A stretch of 64,000 bases of DNA from the NCBI RefSeq assembly GCF_001280065.1, contig NZ_LGEA01000002.1:62001-126000 (forward strand). The letters are read 5' to 3'. The notes under the pieces are model-generated. The model was not told where the DNA came from, did not search any database, and saw only the letters and a program-made list of their open reading frames with translations. A program made the position numbers and the translations under genes. Shown here piece after piece: positions 25,606 to 34,808 of this stretch. The stretch's first letter is position 1. Every line of letters starts with the position of its first letter. Source of the DNA: Streptomyces sp. NRRL B-1140. GTDB taxonomy: Bacteria; Actinomycetota; Actinomycetes; Streptomycetales; Streptomycetaceae.

Positions 25606-27411
25606 GTGTCGCTCTTCACTCGCTCCCGTCAGCTTTCGGACGACACGGCCGAGGGCGGGGCGAAACCCGATGGAGACACCGGCACGGCGGATCCGGTGGA
25701 CGGCACCGCCATGGACGACGCCGCCGAGAACGCCGCCCCGGCACCGCCCCCGGCGACGAAGCCCGGCTGGTTCGGCTGGCGGCACCGCTACCCCCGTGCG
25801 GCACGGGGCGTCTCCCTGGGTACGACCGTGCTGGCCGGGGCCCTGGTGCTGTTCGCGCTGCTGGTGCCGAACCGCATCGAGCGCATCGAGTTCGCGTCGT
25901 TCGTCCGCATCCCCGCCGAGGGAGTCCTGCTCGCGGGCCTGCTGCTCGCCCTGCCGCCGAAGCCCCGCCGGATCACGTCGGTGGTCGCGGGGGCGTTCCT
26001 CGGGCTGCTCACGGCCTTGAAGTTCACCGACATGGGTTTCTACCAGATCCTGGCCCGGCCGTTCGACCTGGTCCTGGACTGGATCCTGATCCAGAACGGC
26101 ACGGACTTCCTGAGGGAGACGTTCGGGCGCACCGGCCAGGTGCTGGCCGTGGCCGGGGTGATCGTGCTGCTCGTCGCGCTGCTCGTCCTCACCACCCTGG
26201 CGGTGGTGCGGCTGACGAACCTGATGGTCCGGCACCGGCCGGTCGCGGGCCGTACGATCCTGATCCTCGGCACGGCGTGGATCACCTGCATGACGCTGGG
26301 GGTGCAGATCGGCACCGTGCCGGTCGCCACCAAGGGCAACGCCGAGTTCGTGGGCAACCGGGTGGACCAGGTGCGCGCGGGGCTGCGGGACGCCCGGATC
26401 TTCGACAAGCAGGCCTCGGTGGACGCCTTCGCCAAGACGCCGCCCGACCAGTTGCTCACGGGGCTGCGCGGCAAGGACGTGCTGTTCACGTTCATCGAGA
26501 GCTACGGCAGGGTCGCGATCGACGACCCGGCGATGGCGCGGCAGACCGACGCCGTGCTCACGGAGGGCACCGGCAGGCTGAAGGCGGCCGGTTTCGAGTC
26601 GCGCAGCGGCTGGCTGCAGTCGCCGGTGACGGGCGCGGGCAGCTGGCTCGCCCACTCGACGTTCCTGTCCGGACTGTGGATCAAGAACCAGCAGCGGTAC
26701 CGCAGTCTGACCACGAGCGATCGCATGACCCTGACGAAGTACTTCGGCAAGACGGGTGCCTGGCGGACCGTCGGCATCGTGCCGGGTGTGCGCCGGGCCT
26801 GGCCGGAGGGGAAGTACTTCGGTTTGGACCACATCTACGACTCCGAGCATCTCGGCTACCACGGCCCGTACTTCAGCTGGACGCCCGTGCCGGACCAGTT
26901 CAGCCTGGAGGCCTTCCAGCGGCTGGAGCACGGCAAGAAGGACCGCGAGCCGATCATGGCGGAGATCATCCTGGCCTCCAGCCACAACCCCTGGTCCCCC
27001 ATCGCCCACATGATCGACTGGAACGACCTCGGCGACGGCTCGGTGTTCCACCGGATCAAGAAGGAGGGCACCGACCCCACGGAGGTCTGGAAGGACCCTG
27101 AGAAGGTGCGCGCCGAGTACCGCAAGGCCATCGAGTACTCGATCCGCAGCCTGACCGAATGGGTCGAGCGCTACGGCGACGACGACACGGTGCTGGTGTT
27201 CCTCGGTGATCACCAGCCGGTGCCGACGGTCCTCGCCGGGGACACCGGCAAGGACGTGCCGGTGACGATCGTCGCCCACGACAAGAAGGTCCTGGACCGG
27301 GTCGCCGACTGGGGCTGGACGGACGGCCTCAAGCCGGCCGGGAACGCGCCCCGATGGGGCATGGACAAGTTCCGCGACCGCTTCATGACGGCGTACGGGC
27401 CGCAGGGCTGA
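25606..27411 (+). CDS. Membrane sulfatase/phosphoglycerol-transferase-like protein
   Basis: 601 residues. A charged, Pro-rich cytoplasmic start (1-60) is followed by five predicted helices (about 69-88, 103-117, 124-140, 177-200, 216-236) and an external alkaline-phosphatase-fold domain (about 260-600). Metal and active-site motifs are FTFIESYGR (ESY in place of the LtaS ESF/T segment), ILASSHNPWSP and VFLGDHQPVPT. The plan is that of LtaS-like enzymes that transfer or remove phosphoglycerol or sulfate groups on envelope polymers; the substrate is unknown. GGAAGGACC precedes the GTG at 25606. Its last 29 bp overlap a convergent hydrolase gene. Confidence 0.8.
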   Translation: MSLFTRSRQLSDDTAEGGAKPDGDTGTADPVDGTAMDDAAENAAPAPPPATKPGWFGWRHRYPRAARGVSLGTTVLAGALVLFALLVPNRIERIEFASFVRIPAEGVLLAGLLLALPPKPRRITSVVAGAFLGLLTALKFTDMGFYQILARPFDLVLDWILIQNGTDFLRETFGRTGQVLAVAGVIVLLVALLVLTTLAVVRLTNLMVRHRPVAGRTILILGTAWITCMTLGVQIGTVPVATKGNAEFVGNRVDQVRAGLRDARIFDKQASVDAFAKTPPDQLLTGLRGKDVLFTFIESYGRVAIDDPAMARQTDAVLTEGTGRLKAAGFESRSGWLQSPVTGAGSWLAHSTFLSGLWIKNQQRYRSLTTSDRMTLTKYFGKTGAWRTVGIVPGVRRAWPEGKYFGLDHIYDSEHLGYHGPYFSWTPVPDQFSLEAFQRLEHGKKDREPIMAEIILASSHNPWSPIAHMIDWNDLGDGSVFHRIKKEGTDPTEVWKDPEKVRAEYRKAIEYSIRSLTEWVERYGDDDTVLVFLGDHQPVPTVLAGDTGKDVPVTIVAHDKKVLDRVADWGWTDGLKPAGNAPRWGMDKFRDRFMTAYGPQG

Positions 27412-28105
27412 GGAACTCCGTCACGGCCGCGAGGAACTCCCTCGGACGGGTCTCGTGCACGAGATGTCCCGCGTCGAGGGTGATGTGGCGGGAGTCGGGG
27501 AGCAGTTCGGCGAATGCGGCGATCTGCTCCTGCGGGATCGGGCTGCTCGGCCCGCCACCGATCAGCAGCGTGGGCATGGTGATCCGGCCCATGTGGTCCC
27601 ACCACACGGGGTTCGGGGCGTTGCGCTGTTCGTCGGTGGCCAGGATCATGTCCCAGTCGTACGGCGTGTCCCCGCCGGGCCGTTCCGCGCGTGGGCGGGG
27701 CGGGTCCAGCGGGAAGGGCGCGGGCACGTCCTCCAGGACGAGCCGCCGCACGAGCCCCGGACTGCGCTGGGCGAGCAGGTAGGCAACGGCGCCGCCGAGC
27801 GAGTGGCCCACGACGTCGGTGCGGTCGATGCCGAGCACGCCGAGGAGGGCGTGGATGTCGTCGCGCATGGTCTCGTACGCGTATCCCCCGGGCCAGTCGC
27901 TCCGGCCGTGTCCGCGCAGATCGGGGGCGTACACACGGCGGGGCCCGGCGGGTCCGGTGGCCAGGGCCGGGGCGATCGGCGTCCAGTCGGCGCCGTCGGC
28001 CCCGCGGGCGTGCAGCAGGACAAGGGGCTCCGCGTCCTGCGGTCCCCAGACGCGGTAGGCCTGAGTGATGCCGTTCGCCCGCACGGTGCGTGGTGTTGTG
28101 TCCAT
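27383..28105 (-). CDS. Alpha/beta hydrolase
   Basis: 240 residues, cytoplasmic. The oxyanion segment is VLLHARGADGADW, the nucleophile elbow VVGHSLGGAVAYLL (Ser about 108), and the His is in LDAGHLVHETRP; RVYAPDLRGHGRSDWPG is typical of the epoxide-hydrolase/lactonase-like branch. Where a cap usually lies there is a short Pro-rich insertion. The ATG at 28105 lacks a ribosome site, and TAGCGT a few bases upstream may be the -10 of a leaderless message. Substrate unknown. It converges on and overlaps the sulfatase-like gene. Confidence 0.82.
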   Translation of the reverse strand: MDTTPRTVRANGITQAYRVWGPQDAEPLVLLHARGADGADWTPIAPALATGPAGPRRVYAPDLRGHGRSDWPGGYAYETMRDDIHALLGVLGIDRTDVVGHSLGGAVAYLLAQRSPGLVRRLVLEDVPAPFPLDPPRPRAERPGGDTPYDWDMILATDEQRNAPNPVWWDHMGRITMPTLLIGGGPSSPIPQEQIAAFAELLPDSRHITLDAGHLVHETRPREFLAAVTEFLSPAARTPS

Positions 28106-28179
28106 GCCGGGCACGCTAGGCGAAGAGTGCGCCGGAGCCGGAGCCGCTCTGCCGACAGCAGAGGCGCGTGCGTCCCTGG

Positions 28180-29013
28180 TCAGGAGAAGAAGGCGGCCAC
28201 CCGCTGCGTGAACCCTCGCGGGTCGTCGAGCCACGGGTAGTGCCCCGCTCCCGGCTGCACCGCGAACTCGGCCGCCGGGAAGGCGTCCGCGGCACGCCGG
28301 GCGAGCGCCGGGCTCGGACCGCCGTCGACCTCACCGGCCAGGACGAGCACGGGAGTTCTCACCCGGGCCAGCGCTCCGCGCGTCGTGGCCTGTTCGTAGG
28401 CGCCGTCGCCGCCGTAGACCTCCGCCGCGTCGTCGTTGGTCTCGGTCTCCTCGCGGTCGGCGTGGGCCCGGGCGGTGTCGTCCCAGCGTCCGTAAAAGAA
28501 CGGGAGGAACACCGGGTCGAAGTCGCCGGTGCCCTCCAGCCAGGCCACGAACGCCGGGAACGCGTCCGGGAACCAGGGTTCCGACGCCCGCAGTCGGGCC
28601 GCCGCGAGCCGGTCCCCGGGCGTGGCCGGCCACCCCAGTGCCCACGGGGTGGCGGTGACCAGCGCCAGCCGTCCCAGCCGCTGCGGATACCGGGCCGCGT
28701 ACAGCATGGCCAGACTGCCGCCCGCCGAGTGCGCGAGCACGTCCATCCGCTCCAGGCCCAGATGGCTCCGCAGCGCCTCGACGTCGTCCACGAGCCGGTC
28801 GCAGCGGTACGTCCCGGGATCCGCCGGCGTCTCGGACTCCCCCGTGCCGCGCAGGTCGAGGAGGACCAACTGCCGGTGGGCGTCCAGTCCGCCCAGGTCT
28901 CCCAGGTAGGCGGAGGCGCGCATGGGTCCGCCGGGCAGCACGACGAGCGGCTCGCCCGCACCGCGCAGGTGGAAGGCCAGCCGGGTCCCGTCCGGGGCAC
29001 CGAAGATCGGCAT
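28180..29013 (-). CDS. Alpha/beta hydrolase, prolyl-aminopeptidase-like
   Basis: 277 residues. LVVLPGGPMRASAYLGDLGG is the oxyanion region of proline-iminopeptidase-type hydrolases. The elbow is LAHSAGGSLAMLYAARYP (Ser about 97), the acid lies in VLVLAGEVDGGPS and the His in QPGAGHYPWLDDP. It belongs to the MPIFGAPDGTRLAFHLRG group of small-molecule or peptide hydrolases. Same strand and 74 bp from the previous hydrolase gene, so they may be co-transcribed. Specificity not predictable. Confidence 0.83.
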   Translation of the reverse strand: MPIFGAPDGTRLAFHLRGAGEPLVVLPGGPMRASAYLGDLGGLDAHRQLVLLDLRGTGESETPADPGTYRCDRLVDDVEALRSHLGLERMDVLAHSAGGSLAMLYAARYPQRLGRLALVTATPWALGWPATPGDRLAAARLRASEPWFPDAFPAFVAWLEGTGDFDPVFLPFFYGRWDDTARAHADREETETNDDAAEVYGGDGAYEQATTRGALARVRTPVLVLAGEVDGGPSPALARRAADAFPAAEFAVQPGAGHYPWLDDPRGFTQRVAAFFS

Positions 29014-29071
29014 GCCGTAGATCCTCGCGTCCGGAGCCGGTCCGGCACAACCCGGTTCCCCGGACCGCGCG

Positions 29072-30574
29072 CTACCCGTTCCCCAGGACGTTCCTCAGCT
29101 CGCGCTTGAGGATCTTGCCGCTGGCGTTGCGCGGGAGTTCGTCCACGAACACCACCCGCTTCGGCGCCTTGAAGGGGGTCAGTCGCTCCCGGACATGGTC
29201 GATCAGTTCCGCTTCCGAGACCTCGCCCCGCGGCACGACGACGGCCGTCACCGCCTCGATCCAGCGCTCGTCCGGCAGGCCCACGACCGCCGCTTCGGCG
29301 ACGCCGGGGTGCGTGTACAGCGCGTCCTCGACCTGCCGTGAGGCGATGACGACCCCGCCGGAGTTGATGACGTCCTTCACCCGGTCGACGATCGTGAAGT
29401 AGCCGTGTGCGTCGCGCACCGCGAGGTCGCCGGAGCGGAACCAGCCGTCGCGGAAGGCCTCGGCGGTCTCCTCGGGCTTGTCCCAGTAGCCCTCGCACAG
29501 CTGCGGGGAGCGGTAGACGATCTCGCCGGGGGCGCCGTCGGGTACGTCCTCGCCGTGCTCGTCGACCACGCGCGCGTCGACGAACAGCACGGGCCTGCCA
29601 CAGGAGTCCATGCGGCCCTTGTGCTCGTCGGGCGCGAGGACCGTGGCCAGCGGGCCGATCTCGCTCTGGCCGAAGCAGTTGTAGAAGGCCAGGCCCGGCA
29701 GGCGCTCCCGCAGCCGTTCCAGTACCGGGACCGGCATGATCGACGCGCCGTAGTACGCCTTGCGCAGGCCGCTCAGGTCGCGGGTGGCGAAGTCGGGGCG
29801 GCCGGACAGGGCGATCCAGACGGTGGGCGGCGCGAACAGGCTGTCCGCACGGCCCGCTTCGATCAGGTCGAAGAGCCGGTCGCCGTCGGGTGCGTCGAGG
29901 ATGATGTTCGTCGCGCCCACGGCGAGGTAGGGCAGCAGGAAGACGTGCATCTGCGCCGAGTGGTACAGCGGCAAGGAGTGCGCGGGGCGGTCGCCCGCAC
30001 TGAGGTCGAGAGCGGTGATCGCGCTCAGGTACTCGTGCACCAGGGCCCGGTGCGTCATCATCGCGCCCTTGGGCAGGGCGGTCGTCCCGGAGGTGTAGAG
30101 CAGCTGCACGAGGTCCTCGGAGCGCGGCTCGGGGCCGTCGTGGGCGGGTGCCCCGGGCAGCCGTGCGAGCAGCGATTCGTCGGCGTCACGCAGCGGCAAC
30201 GTCCGTACGCCGCTCGGCAGTCGCGCCGCCAGGCCCGGGTCGGTGAGGACCAGGGAGCTGCCGGACTGGCCGATGATGTAGGCGAGGTCGTCGCCGGTGA
30301 GGTTCTGGTTGACGGGTACGTGCACCAGCCCCGCCCGGGCGCAGGCCAGGAAGGCGATCAGATAGGCGTCGGAGTTGTGGCCGAAGGCGCCGACCCGGTC
30401 CCCGGGGGCCAGCCCCTGGGCGAGGAGGATGCTCGCCGCGCGGGAGACGGCGTTGTCGAGTTCGTCGTACGTCCAGGTCCGCTCGGCGTACTCCACGGCG
30501 ACGCGCGCGGGTGTGCGCCGGGCGCTGCGCCGCAGGACTCCGTCGACCGTGCTGCCATGTCCGGGCGTCGTCAT
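29072..30574 (-). CDS. Fatty-acid/aryl CoA ligase (FadD family)
   Basis: 500 residues of the ANL superfamily: P-loop LLYTSGTTALPKGAMMTHRA, adenylate motif YNCFGQSEIGPLA, GWFRSGDLAVRDAHGYFTIV, hinge DRVKDVINSGGVVIASRQVE, and the catalytic Lys in LPRNASGKILKREL. This resembles long-chain or medium-chain acyl-CoA synthetases such as FadD and FadK. The ATG at 30574 follows GAGGATC. It ends 58 bp before the upstream start of the prolyl-aminopeptidase-like gene on the same strand. A short intergenic region with a CGAACC palindrome separates it from the divergent acylase. Confidence 0.85.
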   Translation of the reverse strand: MTTPGHGSTVDGVLRRSARRTPARVAVEYAERTWTYDELDNAVSRAASILLAQGLAPGDRVGAFGHNSDAYLIAFLACARAGLVHVPVNQNLTGDDLAYIIGQSGSSLVLTDPGLAARLPSGVRTLPLRDADESLLARLPGAPAHDGPEPRSEDLVQLLYTSGTTALPKGAMMTHRALVHEYLSAITALDLSAGDRPAHSLPLYHSAQMHVFLLPYLAVGATNIILDAPDGDRLFDLIEAGRADSLFAPPTVWIALSGRPDFATRDLSGLRKAYYGASIMPVPVLERLRERLPGLAFYNCFGQSEIGPLATVLAPDEHKGRMDSCGRPVLFVDARVVDEHGEDVPDGAPGEIVYRSPQLCEGYWDKPEETAEAFRDGWFRSGDLAVRDAHGYFTIVDRVKDVINSGGVVIASRQVEDALYTHPGVAEAAVVGLPDERWIEAVTAVVVPRGEVSEAELIDHVRERLTPFKAPKRVVFVDELPRNASGKILKRELRNVLGNG

Positions 30575-30705
30575 GGCACATGATCCTCTGTCGGCCACCC
30601 GGGGAGGTCAAGGACCCCGGGCGGGCCGGGAGCCGGGGCGCTGACCGGCCGCGAGCAACCCCGCCGCGGTCGACGGCGTCCGGTGTCATGAAACCGGCGG
30701 ACGTG

Positions 30706-30718
30706 CGAACCAGGTTCG
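30706..30718. promoter_or_regulatory. Palindrome CGAACC-A-GGTTCG before the acylase gene
   Basis: A perfect six-base inverted repeat around one base lies 43 bp upstream of the acylase ATG and about 130 bp from the divergent ligase start. The flanks GTG/TAC continue partly. It could be an operator for either gene. No regulator is assigned. Confidence 0.4.
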
Positions 30719-30760
30719 TACCCACGTCACTCCTTTCCCTCGACCATGTTGGAGGGCACG

Positions 30761-33199
30761 ATGCGCAGCCGTCTGAGACGACTCGTTCTCGGGGCCACGG
30801 CCCTGTTCACCGCCGCGTCGGCGTTACCCGCGGCGGCCGCCACAACCCAGCAGCGGGCAGAGCGACACCTTTCCGGCGACGGCCACTCGGCCGTCATCCG
30901 CTACACCGAGTACGGCATTCCGCACATTCTCGCGAAGAACTACGCCGACCTGGGCTTCGGCACGGGCTGGGCGCAGGCCGCAGACGAGGTGTGCACGCTC
31001 GCCGACGGGTTCGTGACGCTGCGGGGCGAGCGGTCACGGTACTTCGGCTCCGACGCGCCCGCCGGCGGCGACCTCTCGGCGGCCAGGACGAACCTCACCA
31101 GCGACCTGTACTTCGGCGGGGTCCGCGAGAGCCGCACCGTGGAGAAGCTGCTCGCCGAACCCGCGCCCGTGGGTCCCAGCCGTCAGGTCCGGGACATGAT
31201 GCGCGGCTGGGCCGCCGGTTACAACGCCTGGCTGAAGCAGCGGAGTATCACGGACCCTTCCTGCGCGGGCGCGTCCTGGGTCCGGCCGGTCTCCGAACTG
31301 GACGTTGCGGCCCGGGGCCTGGCGATCGCCTCGATCTCCGGCGAGGGGCGGTTCGTGGAGACGATCACGACCGCGCAGCCGCCGGCCGGAGCCACCACCG
31401 CCCCCGGCGCCCCGTCCGCCCGCACGCCGGGCGGAAAGGCAGCGGCGAAGGCCGCGGCGGACGCGGCAAAGGAGCTGTGGGGCGATCCCGGCATGGGCTC
31501 CAACGCGGTCGCCTTCCGCGGTGACACCACGGCGAACGGCCGTGGCCTGCTGCTGGGCAATCCGCACTATCCGTGGGACGGCGGGCGGCGGTTCTGGCAG
31601 TCGCAGCAGACGATCCCGGGCGAGCTGAACGTGTCCGGCGGTTCCCTGCTCGGCACCCCGGCGATCTCCATCGGGTTCAACGCACACGTGGCGTGGAGCC
31701 ACACCGTCTCCACCGGCATTCCGGCCGGCTTCCACCGGCTGACGCTCGATCCGGCCGATCCCACGGCCTACCTGGTGGACGGCAGGCCGGAGCGCATGAA
31801 GAAGCGGACCGTGACGGTCGCCGTGAAGGACGGCGCCCCGGTCACCCGCGCTCAGTGGTGGACCCGTTACGGCCCCGTCGTCACCTCCCTCAGCTCTCAG
31901 GTCCCGCTGCCGTGGACCGCCGGGACGGCCTACGCCCTCAACGATCCGAACGCGGCCAACCTCCGCTTCTCCGACACCTCGCTCGGCTTCGGCAAGGCGC
32001 GCAGCACGGCCGACGTCCTCGCCTCCCTCGACCGGCACCAGGGCATCCCCTGGGTGAACACGCTCGCCGCCGACCGCGCGGGGCACTCCCTGTTCACCCA
32101 GTCCCAGGTACTGCCCCGCATCACCGACGAGCTGGCGCAGCGCTGCTCCACGGACCTCGGCAGGACCACGTACCCGGCGTCGGGGATCGCGATCCTCGAC
32201 GGCTCGCGCGGCGACTGCGCGCTCGGCAGCGACCCCGACGCCGTCGTGCCGGGGATCTTCGGCCCGTCGAGGATGCCGACACTGAAGGACGCCCCGTACG
32301 CGGAGAACTCCAACGGCACCGCGTGGATGACCAACGCCGACCGGCCGCTCACGGGGTACGAGCGGATCTTCGGCACGGTGGGCACCGCGCTCGGTCTGCG
32401 TACGCGTGGCGCGGTCGAGGACGTCGCGGCGATGGCGGACCGCGGCGGACTGACCGTGCGCGACCTGCAGCGGCAGCAGTTCGCCAACCGGGTGCCCGCG
32501 GGGGATCTCGCCGCCGAGGACGTGGCACGGGCCTGCTCCGCGCTGCCCGGCGGTGCGGCGACGGGCAGCGACGGCACGACGGTGGATGTTTCGGCGGCCT
32601 GTGGGGTGCTGAAGGCGTGGGACCGCACCATGGACACCGGCAGCCGGGGAGCGCTGCTCTTCGACCGGTTCTGGCGCAGGCTCGAACAGACGGTGCCGGC
32701 CGACCGGTTGTGGAAGGTGCCGTTCTCGGCGGCGGACCCGGTCCGCACGCCGAACACGCTGAACACCGAGGCGGCCGGTTTCCCTGCCGCCCTCGCCGAC
32801 GCGGTGGCCGAGCTGCGGAGAGCGGGCATCGCGCTCGACGCGCCCCTCGGCGCGCACCAGTTCGTCGTGCGCGGCGGTGAGCGCCTGCCCGTGCCGGGCG
32901 GCGCGGGGCGGCTCGGAGTGTGGAACGTGCTCGAACCGACGTGGGACGCGGCCGGCGGCGGCTACACGGATGTGCCGTTCGGGTCCAGTCATCTCCAGGC
33001 GGTCGGCTGGGACGGCAGCCGCTGTCCGGTGGCCCGCACGCTGCTGACGTACTCCCAGTCGTCGAACCCGAAGTCCCCGCACTTCGCCGACCAGACGCGG
33101 CTGTTCTCCGGTGAGAAGTGGGTGGCGTCGCGCTTCTGCGAGAAGGACATCGCGTCCTCGCCGAAGCTGAGGGTCGTGCGGGTGCACGAGCGTCGCTGA
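30761..33199 (+). CDS. Secreted penicillin/AHL-acylase-family Ntn hydrolase (contains a TTA codon)
   Basis: 812 residues, cleaving an amide bond of an acylated substrate; Streptomyces AhlM and Actinoplanes aculeacin acylase are of this size and type. A signal peptide (about 1-27) is followed by the alpha chain, a spacer and the autocatalytic cut at Gly-Ser in GDPGMGSNAVAF (Ser about 247), which becomes the beta-chain nucleophile. HVAWSHTVST and the late ENSNGTAWMTNADRP are typical beta-chain motifs. Codon 22 (30824-30826), within the signal peptide, is TTA, predicting bldA dependence. The ATG at 30761 has GGAGGGCACG; a strong hairpin follows the stop. Confidence 0.9.
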   Translation: MRSRLRRLVLGATALFTAASALPAAAATTQQRAERHLSGDGHSAVIRYTEYGIPHILAKNYADLGFGTGWAQAADEVCTLADGFVTLRGERSRYFGSDAPAGGDLSAARTNLTSDLYFGGVRESRTVEKLLAEPAPVGPSRQVRDMMRGWAAGYNAWLKQRSITDPSCAGASWVRPVSELDVAARGLAIASISGEGRFVETITTAQPPAGATTAPGAPSARTPGGKAAAKAAADAAKELWGDPGMGSNAVAFRGDTTANGRGLLLGNPHYPWDGGRRFWQSQQTIPGELNVSGGSLLGTPAISIGFNAHVAWSHTVSTGIPAGFHRLTLDPADPTAYLVDGRPERMKKRTVTVAVKDGAPVTRAQWWTRYGPVVTSLSSQVPLPWTAGTAYALNDPNAANLRFSDTSLGFGKARSTADVLASLDRHQGIPWVNTLAADRAGHSLFTQSQVLPRITDELAQRCSTDLGRTTYPASGIAILDGSRGDCALGSDPDAVVPGIFGPSRMPTLKDAPYAENSNGTAWMTNADRPLTGYERIFGTVGTALGLRTRGAVEDVAAMADRGGLTVRDLQRQQFANRVPAGDLAAEDVARACSALPGGAATGSDGTTVDVSAACGVLKAWDRTMDTGSRGALLFDRFWRRLEQTVPADRLWKVPFSAADPVRTPNTLNTEAAGFPAALADAVAELRRAGIALDAPLGAHQFVVRGGERLPVPGGAGRLGVWNVLEPTWDAAGGGYTDVPFGSSHLQAVGWDGSRCPVARTLLTYSQSSNPKSPHFADQTRLFSGEKWVASRFCEKDIASSPKLRVVRVHERR

Positions 33200-33209
33200 C
33201 CGTGCGCGA

Positions 33210-33239
33210 GGGGTGCCGCTCCTCGGGGGGCGGCACCCC
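33210..33239. terminator. Intrinsic hairpin, 10-bp stem
   Basis: GGGGTGCCGC at 33210-33219 pairs with GCGGCACCCC at 33230-33239 across a ten-base loop. It begins 11 bases after the acylase stop and 19 bp before the end of the convergent ligase gene, so it probably ends both transcripts. Confidence 0.82.
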
Positions 33240-33257
33240 GCCCGCTCCGGCGGGGGC

Positions 33258-34808
33258 TCACACCGGTCGCGTCCGGCCCTCCCAGTACGGCTCCCGCAGC
33301 CGCCGCTTGTACAGCTTGCCGTTGGGGTCCCGGGGCATCTCGGTGATGAAGTCGACGCTCCTGGGGCGTTTGTACCCGGCGAGCCGGTGGGCGCAGTGGT
33401 CGAGGAGGTCCGCCGCGAGGGCCGGGCAAGGCCGGTGTCCGGGGGCCGGTTCGACGACCGCCTTGACCTCCTCGCCCCAGTCGTCGTGCGGGATGCCGAA
33501 GACGGCGGCGTCGGCGACGGCGGGGTGGGCGAGCAGGGCCGATTCGATCTCGGCCGGGTAGATGTTGACGCCTCCGGAGATGATCAGGTCGATCTTGCGG
33601 TCGCGCAGGAACAGGTAGCCGTCCTCGTCGAGGTGGCCCAGGTCTCCGACGGTGAAGAAGTCGCCGATGCGGTTGGTGCGGGTCTTGGCCTCGTCCTTGT
33701 GGTACGTGAAGCCGCCGGTGGTCATCTTCATGTAGACGGTGCCGAGTTCACCGGGCGGCAGCCGGTTGCCGTCGTCGTCGAAGATCGCGAGCTCGCTGAT
33801 GGGCCAGGCCTTTCCGACCGTGCCGGGCTTCTTCAGCCAGTCCTCGGCGGTGGCGAAGGCGCCGCCGCCCTCGCTGGCCGCGTAGTACTCCTCCACACAG
33901 GGGCCCCACCAGTCGAGCATGGCCCGCTTCACGTGGTCGGGGCAGGGCGCGGCACCGTGGATGGCGTGCCGCATGGAGGAGACGTCGTAGCGGTCCCTCA
34001 CCTCGTCGGGGAGGGCCAGCAGGCGGTGGAACTGGGTGGGGACCATGTGGGTGTGGGTGCAGCGGTGGGTGTCGATGAGCCGAAGCATCTCCTGGGGCGT
34101 CCACTTGTCCATGAGGACCAGCCGGTGACCGATGTGCAGGGACGCGCCGGCGAACTGCAGGACGGCCGTGTGGTAGAGCGGCGAGCACACCAGGTGCACG
34201 TTGTCGTCGAACGGGCGGATGCCGAAGATGCCGAGGAAACCGCCGAGGTACGCCTCCTCCGGCGGTTTGCCGGGCAGCGGGCGGCGGATGCCGCGGGGGC
34301 GGCCGGTGGTGCCCGAGGTGTAGTTCATGACCCAGCCGAGCGTGCGGTCGGCTGGCGCCGACTCGGGCTGCCCGTCCAGGAGTTCGGCGTACGGGCGGAA
34401 GCCCTCGACCGTGCCGGCGGCGTACCGGTGGGTGGCCGGCAGGCCGGCCTCGTCGGCGGCGGGGCGGGCCGCTTCGGCGAAGCGCTCGTGGGCGAGGAGC
34501 ACCTTGGCCCCGGAATCGGAGACGATCCAGGCGATCTCCGGTCCGACGAGGTGGTGGTTGACGGGGACGAGGTAGAACCCGGCCTGGCTGGCGGCGAGGT
34601 AGGCGGTGAGGAACTCGACGCCGTTGGGCAGGACCACCGCGAAGGTGTCGCCGCGTTCCAGCCCGGCCGCGCGCAGGCCGTGTACGAGCCGGTTGGCCGC
34701 GGCGTGCAGGCGTCCGGCGGTCCACTCCTCGCCGTCGGGCGCGACGAGTACCGTGCGGCCGGGATCCTCGGTGGCCTGGGCCCAGAAGCCCACGGGGGGT
34801 GTGCTCAC
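33258..34808 (-). CDS. Acyl-CoA synthetase, FadD4-like
   Basis: 516 residues of the ANL superfamily: P-loop VMNYTSGTTGRPRGIRRPLP, YYAASEGGGAFATAEDW, FFTVGDLGHLDEDGYLFL, the hinge DRKIDLIISGGVNIYPAEIE and the catalytic Lys in MPRDPNGKLYKRRL. The GTTGRPRGIRRP form recalls mycobacterial FadD4. It is translationally coupled to the nitronate-monooxygenase-like gene (GTGA overlap), so the two should work on one pathway. The operator shared with the thiolase/FadD19 locus stands upstream of the pair. The substrate is probably a branched or alicyclic acid by context only. Confidence 0.83.
   Translation of the reverse strand: MSTPPVGFWAQATEDPGRTVLVAPDGEEWTAGRLHAAANRLVHGLRAAGLERGDTFAVVLPNGVEFLTAYLAASQAGFYLVPVNHHLVGPEIAWIVSDSGAKVLLAHERFAEAARPAADEAGLPATHRYAAGTVEGFRPYAELLDGQPESAPADRTLGWVMNYTSGTTGRPRGIRRPLPGKPPEEAYLGGFLGIFGIRPFDDNVHLVCSPLYHTAVLQFAGASLHIGHRLVLMDKWTPQEMLRLIDTHRCTHTHMVPTQFHRLLALPDEVRDRYDVSSMRHAIHGAAPCPDHVKRAMLDWWGPCVEEYYAASEGGGAFATAEDWLKKPGTVGKAWPISELAIFDDDGNRLPPGELGTVYMKMTTGGFTYHKDEAKTRTNRIGDFFTVGDLGHLDEDGYLFLRDRKIDLIISGGVNIYPAEIESALLAHPAVADAAVFGIPHDDWGEEVKAVVEPAPGHRPCPALAADLLDHCAHRLAGYKRPRSVDFITEMPRDPNGKLYKRRLREPYWEGRTRPV

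Noticed and set aside
23857..27279. 1140-codon open frame on the minus strand
   Set aside because: It runs antisense to the FadD19-like and sulfatase-like genes and has low-complexity His/Arg/Val-rich translation with no family. High GC opens such shadow frames.
31034..33187. 717-codon open frame on the minus strand
   Set aside because: Antisense to the acylase, whose protein motifs and signal peptide are clear; the shadow has no recognisable domain.
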